A stretch of DNA of 32,951 nucleotides from an uncultured Atopobiaceae bacterium (GCA_947599965.1 CANQFP010000009.1:1-32951); one strand, 5' to 3'; positions 16,644 through 26,059 are shown, numbered from the stretch's first letter. Made by a program: numbers and translations. The notes: generated by a model not told the origin, from the letters alone.

Positions 16644-18038
16644 ATGAGCACCCCCACGTTGGGCTTTTCCAAGGTTCACTTCATCGGCATCGGCGGCGCG
16701 GGCATGAGCGGCATCGCCCTCGTGCTCCACGAGCGGGGCTACGAGGTGAGCGGCTCCGATCTCAAGACCTCCCGCTACGTGCGCGAGCTCACGCGCGCCG
16801 GCATCCCCGTGACCATCGGGCACGGAGCCGAGACCATCGACGCGGTCTCGCCCGACGTGGTCGTCATCTCCACGGCCATCCCGGCGGATAACCCCGAGCT
16901 CGTGGCCGCCCGCGAGAAGGGCATCGAGGTGTGGCCCCGTGCGAAGATGCTGGCCGAGCTCTCCCTGGGCTCGCGCTCCATCTGCGTCGCCGGCACCCAC
17001 GGCAAGACCACGACGTCCTCGATGATCGCGGTCATGCTCGAGGGCATGGGGCTCGACCCCTCCTTCCTCATCGGCGGCGTCGTCGAGGGCTACGGTACGA
17101 ACGGCAAGAACGGCTCCGGCGATCTCTTCGTGGCCGAGGCCGACGAGAGCGACGAGAGCTTCCTCTTGCTCCATCCGCAGGTGGCCGTGGTCACCAACGT
17201 CGAGGCCGATCACCTCGACCACTATCCCTCCCTGGCGGCCATTCACGAGGCCTTCGTCGAGTTCATGGCGCTTCCCGGGCCCGGGGGGCACGTCGTGGTC
17301 TGCGGCGAGGACGCCGATCTGGCCGAGCTCGCCAAGGGCTCGGGCACGCCGTTTTCCACCTACGGCCGCGACGTCTCCTTCGACTACGTGGCCACCGAGG
17401 ACGAGGATCCGCGCGTGGTCCACGTGGCCACGCCCTCGGGCGAGCGGGTCACGGTCGAGGTGCGCTCGAACCCCGGCGTCCACAACCTCCTGAACGCCAC
17501 CGCCGCCATCGCCGTCGCCGACGTGCTCGGCCTGGACGTCGCCTGTGCAGCCGAGGCGCTCTCCGCCTTCAAGGGCGTGAAGCGGCGCTTCACGCCGGTG
17601 GGGGAGGCCCGCGGCGTGACCATCGTCGACGACTACGGGCACCATCCCACCGAGATCAAGGCCACGCTCAAGGCGGCGAAGTCGCTCGGCTACGAGCGCG
17701 TCGTCGTGCTCTTCCAGCCCCACCGCTACAGCCGCACGCAGGCGCTGGCGGGCGAGTTCGCGAGTGCCTTCGACGACGCCGACGAGCTCATCCTCATGGA
17801 CGTCTTCGCGGCCGGCGAGCTGCCCATCCCGGGCGTCTCGGGCAAGACCGTGGCGGTTTCCGTGGGCGCCCACAATCCGAGCCTGCCCGTCTCCTACCTG
17901 CCCGATCGCAGGCGGCTCGCCCGCGCGCTCGAGGAGAGGGTGCGCCCGGGCGACCTCCTCATCACCATGGGCGCCGGTGACGTGACGATGGTCGGCCCGG
18001 AGCTCCTCGAGATCCTCGCCGACGACGAGCGAGCCTAG
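16644..18038 (+). CDS. murC: UDP-N-acetylmuramate--L-alanine ligase
   Basis: First Mur ligase, adding L-Ala to UDP-MurNAc; 464 residues. The N-terminal VHFIGIGGAGMSGIAL dinucleotide-like loop is at about 12-27, the P-loop GTHGKTTTSSM at 117-127, then the ADESDESFLLL and TNVEADHLDHY motifs, and C-terminal DDYGHHPTEIKATL and FQPHRYSRT. The ATG at 16644 follows GGGAGGAG with a 5-nt gap; the frame is open for ~680 bp upstream inside murG, but nothing there resembles MurC. ftsQ starts 8 nt after its stop. murB and ddl, often the next genes in other dcw clusters, are absent. Confidence 0.96.
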   Translation: MSTPTLGFSKVHFIGIGGAGMSGIALVLHERGYEVSGSDLKTSRYVRELTRAGIPVTIGHGAETIDAVSPDVVVISTAIPADNPELVAAREKGIEVWPRAKMLAELSLGSRSICVAGTHGKTTTSSMIAVMLEGMGLDPSFLIGGVVEGYGTNGKNGSGDLFVAEADESDESFLLLHPQVAVVTNVEADHLDHYPSLAAIHEAFVEFMALPGPGGHVVVCGEDADLAELAKGSGTPFSTYGRDVSFDYVATEDEDPRVVHVATPSGERVTVEVRSNPGVHNLLNATAAIAVADVLGLDVACAAEALSAFKGVKRRFTPVGEARGVTIVDDYGHHPTEIKATLKAAKSLGYERVVVLFQPHRYSRTQALAGEFASAFDDADELILMDVFAAGELPIPGVSGKTVAVSVGAHNPSLPVSYLPDRRRLARALEERVRPGDLLITMGAGDVTMVGPELLEILADDERA

Positions 18039-18046
18039 GGCAGCTC

Positions 18047-19225
18047 GTGCCCCGAAAGGCGACACCGAGAGCCAGGGAGCGTGCTGGCGCGTCGTCGGCT
18101 CCCGCGCCGAGTGCTCGAAGCCCGCGCGGCCCTCGGAGCTCCCCGAGGGAGCCAAGGGGCGCGCGCCCGGGCTCTTCGACTCGACGGCCGAGCCGAAGAA
18201 CGGATGGCGGGCGCGGGGAGGCTCGCGCGGATCGCGGCGAGCGCGCGCCGGCGAGCTCGCTCGCGAAGCGCGTCATCGGCACCATCGTCGTGGCCGCCGT
18301 CGCCATCGTCATCGGCGCGATCGTGCTCTCCTTCACGCCGGTTCTCCAGGTGCGCTCGGTCGAGGCCACGGGCACCTCACACATCGAATCCTCCGACATC
18401 ATCCGGCTCTCGCAGGTGGGCCAGGGGACGCCCCTCATCGCAATCGATGGCGAGGCGATCCGCTCGCGGCTCGCGCAGAACCCCTGGGTCGCCTCGGTGG
18501 ACGTGAGGTGGGGGTTCGACGGCGTGCTGCACATCGACGTGACCGAGCGCGTGCCCTACGCCCTCGTCGTCATGGGAAGCCAGAACATCGCCTGGTATCT
18601 CGCCGAGGACGGAGTCTGGCTCGAGCCGTCGGACGTGAAGCCCTCCGCCGAGGTGTCGATGTTCACGGCGGCCCTCGATCGCGCCCGCTCCGAGGGGCTT
18701 CTCCTCGTCGTGGACGTGCCGGCGACGGTGAACCCGCAGGCGGGCTCCGAGACCACCGATCCCACGATCGAGGGCGTGCTCGCCTACCAGACCGGATTCA
18801 CGCCGGAGTTCGCCGAGCAGGTGGCCTATTACCGCGCCGCGTCGGAGCCGGCGCTCACCTGCGTGCTCGTGAGCGGCGTGGAGATCTCCCTCGGCGCTCC
18901 GCGCGAGATCGACGCCAAGGAGACGGTGATCGAGGCGCTCCTGGCGGAGTTTCCGAACCAGCTCACCTACATCAACGTCCGCGTGCCCTCGCGTCCGACC
19001 TACCGCAAGCTGAACAGCGACAGCGTCGCCCCCGGCTCAGGCGTCTACGGCACCATCGACGAGGGCGCCGAGGCGCCTCCCGAAGGGGAGGGCACGGCCG
19101 ACGACGCGGAGGGCTACTCCGACGAGGGCTACTCGGACGGGGAGTACGTCGATGACGGCTCCTACGACGAGGGCTTAGACGAGGGTTCCTACGACGGGTA
19201 CGGCGATGAATCCGAGTATTACTAG
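18047..19225 (+). CDS. ftsQ: Cell division protein FtsQ/DivIB with unusual termini
   Basis: Bitopic divisome scaffold; 392 residues. Residues 1-75 are a disordered Arg/Pro/Ser-rich cytoplasmic segment (19 Arg). A single membrane helix spans about 76-95. The POTRA domain follows (VLQVRSVEATGTSHIESSDII ... GQGTPLIAIDGEAIRSRLAQ), then a beta domain with VTERVPYALV. From about residue 335 the protein becomes acidic, and 355-392 holds 15 Asp/Glu and 8 Tyr in 38 residues, with DDGSYDE shared with the FtsI tail. The start is GTG at 18047, 8 nt after murC; no in-frame ATG lies before the membrane helix. The N-terminal boundary is therefore less sure than the domain call. Confidence 0.85.
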   Translation: MPRKATPRARERAGASSAPAPSARSPRGPRSSPREPRGARPGSSTRRPSRRTDGGRGEARADRGERAPASSLAKRVIGTIVVAAVAIVIGAIVLSFTPVLQVRSVEATGTSHIESSDIIRLSQVGQGTPLIAIDGEAIRSRLAQNPWVASVDVRWGFDGVLHIDVTERVPYALVVMGSQNIAWYLAEDGVWLEPSDVKPSAEVSMFTAALDRARSEGLLLVVDVPATVNPQAGSETTDPTIEGVLAYQTGFTPEFAEQVAYYRAASEPALTCVLVSGVEISLGAPREIDAKETVIEALLAEFPNQLTYINVRVPSRPTYRKLNSDSVAPGSGVYGTIDEGAEAPPEGEGTADDAEGYSDEGYSDGEYVDDGSYDEGLDEGSYDGYGDESEYY

Positions 19226-19547
19226 CGCTCGGCGAGGGTTCAACCTCGAGTGACGGGAAAGCCTCAGATGAAGCCTCAAGGTGCCTCGATTCGCGCCTCG
19301 AGGAACCCTGGAGGCGGGCTTGAGAGTTTTGGGATGGAAACTCAACCTCGCTACCTGCGGGAATCAGTTCGGCAGATCGCCGCTTGACCATCTCTTTTTC
19401 TTTGTGCGAAACTACGCCGATTCAGAGATTCCATCGGGCTTAACTTGAGGATTACGGTTGATTCCGAGGGATCGGGAAGCCATCAACGCGGGGTCAAGGG
19501 TGCCCCGTTCAAGGGCGGGTGCGGATGGGCCCGCGGGAGGAGCGACG
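19226..19547. other. ftsQ-ftsZ intergenic region with several dyads
   Basis: This 322-bp stretch has no gene I can support. It contains CTCAAG (19275-19280) facing CTTGAG (19319-19324), enclosing CCTCGA (19284-19289)/TCGAGG (19298-19303). The outer arm is followed by TTTT at 19327-19330. GAGTTT (19324-19329)/AAACTC (19338-19343) forms an alternative hairpin. The first structure may end the mraZ-ftsQ transcript, and the remainder is the ftsZ promoter and leader. Confidence 0.5.
19384..19413 (+). promoter_or_regulatory. Candidate ftsZ promoter
   Basis: TTGACC (19384-19389) is a near-consensus -35, followed by a T-rich stretch and GAAACT at 19408-19413 (18-bp spacer) as a poor -10. The AT-rich context in an otherwise GC-rich region supports a promoter here. 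The leader to ftsZ would be ~130 nt. Confidence 0.35.
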
Positions 19548-20648
19548 ATGGACATCATGACCCCCAACAACTACCTCGCCGTGATCAAGGTCGTCGGCGT
19601 GGGCGGCGGTGGCACCAACGCCATCAACCGCATGATCGACGAGGGCATCCGGGGCGTCGAATTCGTCGCCATCAACACCGACGCGCAGGCGCTCGCGCTC
19701 TCCGAGGCCGATCACCTGGTGCACATCGGCACCGACATCACCAAGGGCCTCGGCGCCGGCGCCAACCCCGAGGTGGGCGCCCAGGCAGCCGAGGAGAGCC
19801 GCGACGAGATCAAGGCCGCGCTGGCCGGCGCCGACATGGTCTTCATCACCGCCGGCGAGGGCGGCGGCACGGGCACGGGCGCCGCGCCCGTCGTGGCCCG
19901 CATCGCCAAGGACGACATCGGCGCCCTCACGGTGGCCGTCGTCACCAAGCCCTTCACCTTCGAGGGCCGCAAGCGCACCGAGCAGGCCGAGGGCGGCATC
20001 GAGGAGCTCCAGGACAACGTAGACACCCTCATCGTCATCCCGAACGATCGCCTCCTCGAGCTCTCGGAGAAGAAGACCACCATGCTCGAGGCCTTCCAGA
20101 CCGCCGACGACGTGCTCTGCCAGGGCACCCAGGGCATCACCGACCTCATCACGGTCCCCGGCCTCATCAACCTCGACTTCGCCGACGTCTCCACGATCAT
20201 GCGCGGCGCCGGCACGGCCATGATGGGCATCGGCGTCGCCTCCGGCGACAACCGCGCCGTCGACGCCGCCCAGGAGGCCATCTCGAGCCGCCTGCTCGAG
20301 AGCTCCACCGACGGCGCCACCCGCGTGCTCCTCTCCATCGCGGGCAACAAGGATCTCGGCATCCAGGAGATCAACGACGCCGCCGACCTCGTGGCCGCCA
20401 ACGTCGACGCCGACGCCAACATCATCTTCGGCACGGTCGTCGATGAATCCCTCGGCGATCAGGTGCGCGTCACCGTCATCGCCACGGGCTTCGAGCGCAA
20501 CCAGAACGCCCATCCCTTCGCGAGCGGCTTCGGCATCCCCGAGCGCGCCGAGCGTCGTCGCTCCGTCCACGCCCCGGCTCCGCGCCAGGCGACGTCCTCC
20601 TCGAACGACTTCGAGATCCCCGATTTCCTCAGGCGTCCGCGCGCCTAG
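19548..20648 (+). CDS. ftsZ: Cell division GTPase FtsZ
   Basis: Tubulin-like GTPase that forms the Z-ring; 366 residues. The N-terminal nucleotide loop is [15 protein letters not shown], the tubulin signature GGGTGTG is at 105-111, and the T7 synergy loop is [11 protein letters not shown]. The linker after the globular core is very short (about 20 residues). The C-terminal conserved peptide [13 protein letters not shown] ends the protein and should bind SepF. The ATG at 19548 follows GGGAGGAG at 19535-19542; an in-frame ATG at 19557 is the alternative. ftsA is absent, as is usual in Actinobacteria, where SepF is the membrane tether. pgeF begins 6 nt downstream. Confidence 0.97.
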   Translation: MDIMTPNNYLAVIKVVGVGGGGTNAINRMIDEGIRGVEFVAINTDAQALALSEADHLVHIGTDITKGLGAGANPEVGAQAAEESRDEIKAALAGADMVFITAGEGGGTGTGAAPVVARIAKDDIGALTVAVVTKPFTFEGRKRTEQAEGGIEELQDNVDTLIVIPNDRLLELSEKKTTMLEAFQTADDVLCQGTQGITDLITVPGLINLDFADVSTIMRGAGTAMMGIGVASGDNRAVDAAQEAISSRLLESSTDGATRVLLSIAGNKDLGIQEINDAADLVAANVDADANIIFGTVVDESLGDQVRVTVIATGFERNQNAHPFASGFGIPERAERRRSVHAPAPRQATSSSNDFEIPDFLRRPRA

Positions 20649-20654
20649 GCGATC

Positions 20655-21455
20655 GTGTCCGAAGCCTCCCTGGGCCCCCTCGGCCCCGCTGGACTCGGCC
20701 TCATCGGCGACGTGTCACGTCCCTCGGGCGTGACGCTCGCCTTTTCGGGCCGTCTGGGCGGTGTCTCGACGGGCCCCTACGCCTCGCTCAACATCGGTTG
20801 CCGGGTGGGCGACGACGAGCGCGCCGTCGCCGAGAATCGCCGCATCCTCCTCGCCGCGCTCGGGGGAGCGGAGCTCGCCGATCGTCTCGTGAACCCGAAG
20901 CAGGTGCACGGCACGACGGTGCTCTCGCTCACCGACCCCTCGGAGGCGGCCCTCGAGGCCTTTCGCGCAACGGCCGAGGAGGGGGCGGACGCCCTCTGCG
21001 TCACGGTGCCGCGCGTGCCCGTGCTCCTCGGATTCGCCGACTGCGTGCCCGTCATCCTCGTCGCCCCCGGCGGCTTCGCCGTCGTCCATTCCGGCTGGAA
21101 GGGCACCATCGCGAAGATCGGCGCCCTCGCGCTCGCCGAATTGTGCTCGGTGAGCTCCTGCGCGCCCGGCGATGTCCGCGCCTACGTGGGCCCGCACATC
21201 CAGGGCGCCGACTACGAGGTATCGCCCGAGCTCCTGGCCGAGTTCGTCGAAACCTTCGGGCCCGAGGTGGCCGTGGACGAGCGCCATCTCGCCCTCGCGC
21301 GCGCCGTCGAGGCGACCCTCACGGCGGCGGGCGTCGGCGAGGAGTCGATCTGCATCTGCGAAGATTCGACCGCGTCTGCGCCCGATCTCTACTTCTCCCA
21401 TCGGCGTGACGGCGTGTGCGGAAGGCAGGGAGCCATCGCATGGCTGGCAGAGTGA
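20655..21455 (+). CDS. pgeF: Purine nucleoside phosphorylase/laccase-domain protein (YfiH/YlmD family)
   Basis: Member of the PgeF/YfiH/YlmD family; homologues have purine nucleoside phosphorylase or adenosine deaminase activity, and E. coli PgeF helps keep peptidoglycan stem composition correct. It has 266 residues. Family motifs are GGVSTGPYASLNIG, NPKQVHGTTV, GFADCVPVIL, HSGWKGTIAKIG, YVGPHIQGADYEV and C-terminal FSHRRDGVCGRQGAIAWL. The conserved His and Cys metal ligands are in VHGT, ADC and the GPHI region. The start is GTG at 20655, 6 nt after ftsZ, a position it keeps in many Gram-positive bacteria (ylmD). Its last 16 bp overlap pstS. Confidence 0.9.
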   Translation: MSEASLGPLGPAGLGLIGDVSRPSGVTLAFSGRLGGVSTGPYASLNIGCRVGDDERAVAENRRILLAALGGAELADRLVNPKQVHGTTVLSLTDPSEAALEAFRATAEEGADALCVTVPRVPVLLGFADCVPVILVAPGGFAVVHSGWKGTIAKIGALALAELCSVSSCAPGDVRAYVGPHIQGADYEVSPELLAEFVETFGPEVAVDERHLALARAVEATLTAAGVGEESICICEDSTASAPDLYFSHRRDGVCGRQGAIAWLAE

Positions 21456-22345
21456 AACGGCTCCTCGCGCTCGGCTGCGCCCTCGCCCTCGCCCTCGGCC
21501 TCGCGGCCTGCGGGGGCTCGGAAACGGCCACGCTCACCGTGGCCGGATCCACCACCGTGCTACCCATCGCCGAGATCGCCGCCGAGGACTTCGAGGAGGA
21601 GAGTGGAGTCCACGTGCTCGTCTCGGGCCTCGGCTCCTCGGCGGGCATCGAGGCCGTCATCAACGGCACCGCCGACGTGGCCACGTCGAGCCGCGATCTC
21701 ACGCCCGACGAGGCGAAGGAGGGGCTCTCCCAGTACGCCGTCGCCCACGACGGCATCGCCGTCATCGTCAACGACGCGAACCCCGTGGAAGACATCTCCC
21801 TCGACGATCTCCAGGCCATCTACGACGGGAAGATCGAGAACTGGAGCGAGGTGGGCGGCGAGGACCTCGCCATCCAGGTGGTGAACCGCGACGAGGCCTC
21901 CGGCACCCGCGAGGCCTTCCGCACCATCGTGATGCGCGGCACGCCCTTCGACCGCACCGCGGCCGTGCTTCCCGGCACGGGCCAGGTGCGCGACGTGGTG
22001 GCCCGCACGCCGGGCGCCATCGGCTACATCTCCATCGGCTTCGTGGAGAACCGCTTCACCACGGCCACGGTGAAGACCCTCGATGTGGACGGCGTGGAAC
22101 CCACTGAGGCCAACCTCGAATCCGGTGCCTATCCGCTCTCGCGCGACCTCTACTTCTTCACGAAGGGGCCGGCCCAGGGCGAGGCCCTGGCCTTCATCGA
22201 CTACGTGCGCTCGAGCGCCATGGACGCCACGATCCGAGACGCCGGTTACGTGCCGGTGGGCGAGGAGGCGGCCGAGCCGGCCGAGGGCTCGGGCGGCGCC
22301 GAGGACGCGCAGGCGAGCACCGCGGGAGGTGGGGGCGATGCCTGA
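21440..22345 (+). CDS. pstS: Phosphate ABC transporter substrate-binding lipoprotein PstS
   Basis: Extracellular phosphate-binding lipoprotein of the high-affinity Pst system; 301 residues. It has a basic N-terminus and hydrophobic signal with lipobox LAAC and Cys24 as the lipidation site. The mature protein opens with TATLTVAGSTTVLPIAE, and the phosphate-site segments GLGSSAGIEAVINGTADVATSSRDL and VNRDEASGTREAF are clear. The C-terminal ~25 residues are a Glu/Ala/Gly-rich tail. The ATG at 21440 follows CAGGGAG at 21426-21432 and lies inside the end of pgeF, so expression is tied to the ftsZ-pgeF transcript unless an internal promoter exists. I saw no Pho-box-like direct repeat. Confidence 0.93.
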   Translation: MAGRVKRLLALGCALALALGLAACGGSETATLTVAGSTTVLPIAEIAAEDFEEESGVHVLVSGLGSSAGIEAVINGTADVATSSRDLTPDEAKEGLSQYAVAHDGIAVIVNDANPVEDISLDDLQAIYDGKIENWSEVGGEDLAIQVVNRDEASGTREAFRTIVMRGTPFDRTAAVLPGTGQVRDVVARTPGAIGYISIGFVENRFTTATVKTLDVDGVEPTEANLESGAYPLSRDLYFFTKGPAQGEALAFIDYVRSSAMDATIRDAGYVPVGEEAAEPAEGSGGAEDAQASTAGGGGDA

Positions 22346-24371
22346 GCCGATCATGACGCCCCCGCCCACCATCGTCGAGGACATCAACCGCGCCCCGGAC
22401 ACGGGTCGCGTGCCCGATGACCTCGTGAAGCCGCCGCACATCCAAGACATCACGCCGAACTCGCGGAAGTCCTATAAGCGCGGCCTCAAGCTCGTGGATC
22501 GAAAGACCTACGTGAAGGAGCGCGCGCTCGAGGCGCTCTTCCTCGCCTGCGCCTTCGTGGCGGTGCTCGCGGTCTTCCTCATCTTCGTCTTCACCATCTA
22601 TCGCGCCGCGCCGGTGCTCACCGAGATCGGCTTCGCCGAGTTCTTCGGGCTCGACTGGGCGCCCTCGGAGGGCTCCTACGGCATCGTGGCGCTGCTGCTC
22701 GGCTCGCTCCTCGTCACGGCGGGCTCGCTCGCCCTCGGCGTTCCGCTCGCCATCGGCTGCGCGGTCTACCTCGTGGAAATCGCGTCGAAGCGGGTCTCCT
22801 CCATCGTCTCCACGGCGGTGGACCTCCTGGCCGGCGTGCCGAGCGTCATCTTCGGCTTCTTCGGTCTCGTCATGCTCCGGCCGATCATCGCCGACCTCAC
22901 GGGCGGCATGGGCTTCGGCGCCCTCACGGCCTGGCTCGTGCTCGCCATCATGATCGTGCCCACCATCACGACCCTCACCATGGACGCGCTGCGCTCCATC
23001 CCCATGGGCGTGCGCGAGGCCTCCTATTCGATGGGCGCCACGAAGTGGCAGACCATCTACAAGGTCGTGCTGCCGGCCGCGAAGCTCGGCATCGTGAACG
23101 CCGTCGTCCTCGGCATGGGGCGCGCCATCGGCGAGACGATGGCCGTGCTCATGGTCGTGGGCAACGCGCCCGTCGTGCCGGAATCCATCTCGAGCCCGGT
23201 CTCGACGCTCACGAGCCAGATCGCCCTCGACATGGGCTACTCCTCGGGTCTCCATCGCGCCGCGCTCTTCGGCATGGGCGTCGTGCTCTTCGTCATCTCC
23301 GCGTCGCTCGTGGGGATCGTGCGCTTCTTCTCGAGGGAACGCGGGGAGCGCGTGGACAGCCGCGAGGCCGAACGCGAGCGCGAGCGTCGCGAGCGCCTCA
23401 CGAAGGCGACGCCGGTGGAGCTCGCCACCGAGGGCCCCGACCTCTCCGCGACCCAGATCGCCCAGGCGGCCGAGGTCCAGGAGAACTCCCGCAAGCGCAT
23501 CAAACGCCATCTTCAGAACGGCACGAGCGCCAAGGTGAGCAAGGACGTGACCAACGCGACGATGATCACGATCTTCAAGGTCGCCGGCTGGCTCGCCACG
23601 GGCGTGCTCGCCCTCATCATCGCCTTCGTGGCCTGGAACGGCTTGCCCGTGATGTCGCTCGACTTCATCTTCGGCTGGCCGGAGGGGGTGAACGCCGAGG
23701 GCGGCATCTTCCCCACGATCGTGAGCTCGCTCTACGTGACGGCGCTCGCCATGCTCATCTGCGCGCCCATCGCGGTGCTCGCGGCCGTCTACCTCGCGGA
23801 ATACGCGAAACAGGGCCGCCGCGTGGCCTTCATCCGCTACGCCGCCGACACGCTCTCCTCGGTGCCCTCCATCGTCATGGGCCTCTTCGGCTTCGCGCTC
23901 TTCGTGGAGGCCTTCGGCTTCGGGCTCTCGATGCTCTCGGCCGCCCTCGCGCTCGCGCTCATGATGCTTCCCATCGTCATGCGTACGACCGAGGAGGCCA
24001 TCCGCGCCGTGCCGCGCTACATCCGCTGGGGCGCCTACGGCCTCGGCGCCACGAAGTGGCAGGTGGTCTCGCGGGTCGTGCTGCCCACGGCCTTCCCGCG
24101 CATCGCCACGGGCATCGTGCTCGCCATCGGGCGCGCGGTGGGGGAGACGGCCGTCGTGCTCTACACCATGGGCCAGGCCATCAACCTGCCCGTGACGCCG
24201 CTCGATTCCGGCCGTCCGATGACGATCCACCTCTACCTGCTCGCCAACGACGGCATCAACATGCAGGCCGCCTACGGAACGGCGCTCCTGCTCATGCTCA
24301 TGATCCTCGCGTTCAACCTCTTCGCCCGCTACCTCTCGCACAAGAGCGCCGGGAAAGCCGGGGGGAAGTGA
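22338..24371 (+). CDS. pstCA: Fused phosphate ABC permease PstC-PstA
   Basis: One 677-residue polypeptide that carries both permease subunits of the Pst transporter. Residues 1-64 are a hydrophilic N-terminus. 65-330 are PstC-like with the coupling loop [20 protein letters not shown]. About 330-410 is a charged linker ([18 protein letters not shown]), and 411-677 are PstA-like with the second coupling loop [20 protein letters not shown]. Both halves end their coupling region with GRA(I/V)GET. Normally pstC and pstA are separate genes of ~300 residues each. No stop or frameshift is visible at the junction and the linker reads as coding, so this looks like a true fusion. The ATG overlaps the pstS stop by 8 bp and follows GGGAGG at 22324-22329. 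Confidence 0.92.
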   Translation: MPEPIMTPPPTIVEDINRAPDTGRVPDDLVKPPHIQDITPNSRKSYKRGLKLVDRKTYVKERALEALFLACAFVAVLAVFLIFVFTIYRAAPVLTEIGFAEFFGLDWAPSEGSYGIVALLLGSLLVTAGSLALGVPLAIGCAVYLVEIASKRVSSIVSTAVDLLAGVPSVIFGFFGLVMLRPIIADLTGGMGFGALTAWLVLAIMIVPTITTLTMDALRSIPMGVREASYSMGATKWQTIYKVVLPAAKLGIVNAVVLGMGRAIGETMAVLMVVGNAPVVPESISSPVSTLTSQIALDMGYSSGLHRAALFGMGVVLFVISASLVGIVRFFSRERGERVDSREAERERERRERLTKATPVELATEGPDLSATQIAQAAEVQENSRKRIKRHLQNGTSAKVSKDVTNATMITIFKVAGWLATGVLALIIAFVAWNGLPVMSLDFIFGWPEGVNAEGGIFPTIVSSLYVTALAMLICAPIAVLAAVYLAEYAKQGRRVAFIRYAADTLSSVPSIVMGLFGFALFVEAFGFGLSMLSAALALALMMLPIVMRTTEEAIRAVPRYIRWGAYGLGATKWQVVSRVVLPTAFPRIATGIVLAIGRAVGETAVVLYTMGQAINLPVTPLDSGRPMTIHLYLLANDGINMQAAYGTALLLMLMILAFNLFARYLSHKSAGKAGGK

Positions 24372-24375
24372 TCGG

Positions 24376-25182
24376 ATGACCGCCTACCGTGACGCGCCGC
24401 ACAACGATCCCAAGCAGGGGATCCACGTCGAGAACTTCGACTTCTGGTACGGGGAGTTCCACGCCCTCACCGGCGTGACCCTCGATCTCGCGCAGAACAA
24501 GATCACGTCGTTCATCGGCCCGTCGGGCTGCGGCAAGTCGACGTTTTTGCGCTGCATCAACCGCATGAACGACCTCATCGACGGCACGCGCACCGCGGGC
24601 ACCATGCAGCTCGACGGCAACGAGATCTACGCCGAGGGCGTCGACCCGGTGGATCTGCGCCGGCGCGTCGGCATGATCTTCCAGCAGCCGAACCCCTTCC
24701 CGAAGTCCATCTACGAGAACGTCGCCTTCGGGCCGCGCCTCCAGGGGGTCACCGCCAAGAGCGACCTCGACGCCATCGTCGAGGAATCGCTCAAGCGCGC
24801 GAACCTCTGGAAGGAGGTCTCGAACCAGCTGAACAAGAACGGCCTCGCGCTCTCAGGCGGCCAGCAACAGCGCCTCTGCATCGCGCGCGTGCTCGCCGTG
24901 CAGCCCGACGTGCTGCTCATGGACGAGCCCTGCTCGGCCATCGACCCCACCTCCGTGCAGAAGGTGGAGGACCTCATGTACGAGCTCGCGCCGGAGATGA
25001 CGATCATCATCGTCACCCACAACATGCAGCAGGCGGCGCGCGTCTCGGATTACATGGCCTTCTTCCTGCAGGAACACGCGGGCGAGCCGGCGACGCTCAT
25101 CGAGTACGGGGTGACGGGCGAGATCTTCTCGGCGCCCCAGGACCAGCGCACCGAGGACTACATCACGGGTCGTTTCGGCTAG
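24376..25182 (+). CDS. pstB: Phosphate ABC transporter ATP-binding protein PstB
   Basis: ATPase of the Pst transporter; 268 residues. Walker [10 protein letters not shown] is at 48-56 followed by [11 protein letters not shown], the Q-loop [15 protein letters not shown], signature LSGGQQQR at 159-166, Walker [14 protein letters not shown] and the switch [16 protein letters not shown]. The N-terminal [19 protein letters not shown] is typical of PstB. It begins 4 nt after pstCA and is followed by phoU after 55 bp. Confidence 0.96.
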   Translation: MTAYRDAPHNDPKQGIHVENFDFWYGEFHALTGVTLDLAQNKITSFIGPSGCGKSTFLRCINRMNDLIDGTRTAGTMQLDGNEIYAEGVDPVDLRRRVGMIFQQPNPFPKSIYENVAFGPRLQGVTAKSDLDAIVEESLKRANLWKEVSNQLNKNGLALSGGQQQRLCIARVLAVQPDVLLMDEPCSAIDPTSVQKVEDLMYELAPEMTIIIVTHNMQQAARVSDYMAFFLQEHAGEPATLIEYGVTGEIFSAPQDQRTEDYITGRFG

Positions 25183-25237
25183 GCCCGAAGGGTTCGGCCG
25201 GGCGCGATCGGATTTCATTTCAGGGAGGCAGTGGACC

Positions 25238-26059
25238 ATGCGCGAACAATTCGACGCCGAGTTGGCGAATCTTCGGCAGGACCTCGTCCGCATCTACGCG
25301 AACGTCGACCTGCAACTCCACGAGGCCGTGGATTCGCTCATCCACGAGGATGGGGAACAGGCCAAGCGGGCGCGCAAGGCCACGCACAAGATCGACAGCG
25401 CGTCGATGAAGCTCGAGGAGCGCGCCTACAACCTCATCGTGCTGCAGAACCCCGTGGCCTCCGATTTGCGCCTGCTCCAGTTCATCATCTACGTGAACTT
25501 CAACATCCAGCGCATGTCCAACCACGTGCGCAACATCGCCAAGACGACCGAGCGCGCGGCCGGGCACGAGGTCCCGGGGCACATGATCGAGCTCCTGGCG
25601 AGCCTCGCGCACCTCGTCTACCGCGTGCTCGGCGAGACGGTCCACGCCATCGTGGAGAACGACCTCAACGTGGCCACGAACCTGCCCGAGCTGGACGAGC
25701 CCGTGGACGAGCTCTACAAGACGTTCTTCAAGACCTTCTCCAAGCTGAAGACCGAGGACGACATCGACGCCGCGAGCCGCGTGATGATGGCCGCGCGCAT
25801 GCTCGAGCGCATCTCCGACAACTCCGTCGAGGTGGGCGATCGCCTCGTCTTCCTGCTCACGGGGCAGCGCCAGACGTTGGACGACCTCGCGGATCTCGAC
25901 GAGGACGAGCTGAACGACATGCAGGCCGCCCAGGGCCTCTCCTTCTCCATGGGCCAGCAGGAGATGGTGAAGGCGGCGAATACGATCCCCGAGGTGGAGC
26001 TCACCTCGCCGAAGGCCGCCGACGATGACGACGATGACGACGATGACTACGAGGACTAG
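25238..26059 (+). CDS. phoU: Phosphate signalling complex protein PhoU
   Basis: Negative regulator linking Pst transport to phosphate signalling; cytoplasmic metal-binding helical bundle of two PhoU repeats. It has 273 residues. The first repeat has MREQFDAELANLRQDLVRIYANV and NPVASDLRLLQFIIYVNFNIQRMSNHVRNIA; the second has ARMLERISDNSVEVGDRLVFLLTG. After residue ~220 it carries an extension not needed for the bundle, ending in nine consecutive Asp then YED. The ATG follows AGGGAGG at 25222-25228. The Asp tail is encoded by a GATGACGAC microrepeat that also supplies the start codons of yggS in another frame. No PhoR/PhoB pair lies in the window. Confidence 0.92.
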   Translation: MREQFDAELANLRQDLVRIYANVDLQLHEAVDSLIHEDGEQAKRARKATHKIDSASMKLEERAYNLIVLQNPVASDLRLLQFIIYVNFNIQRMSNHVRNIAKTTERAAGHEVPGHMIELLASLAHLVYRVLGETVHAIVENDLNVATNLPELDEPVDELYKTFFKTFSKLKTEDDIDAASRVMMAARMLERISDNSVEVGDRLVFLLTGQRQTLDDLADLDEDELNDMQAAQGLSFSMGQQEMVKAANTIPEVELTSPKAADDDDDDDDDYED

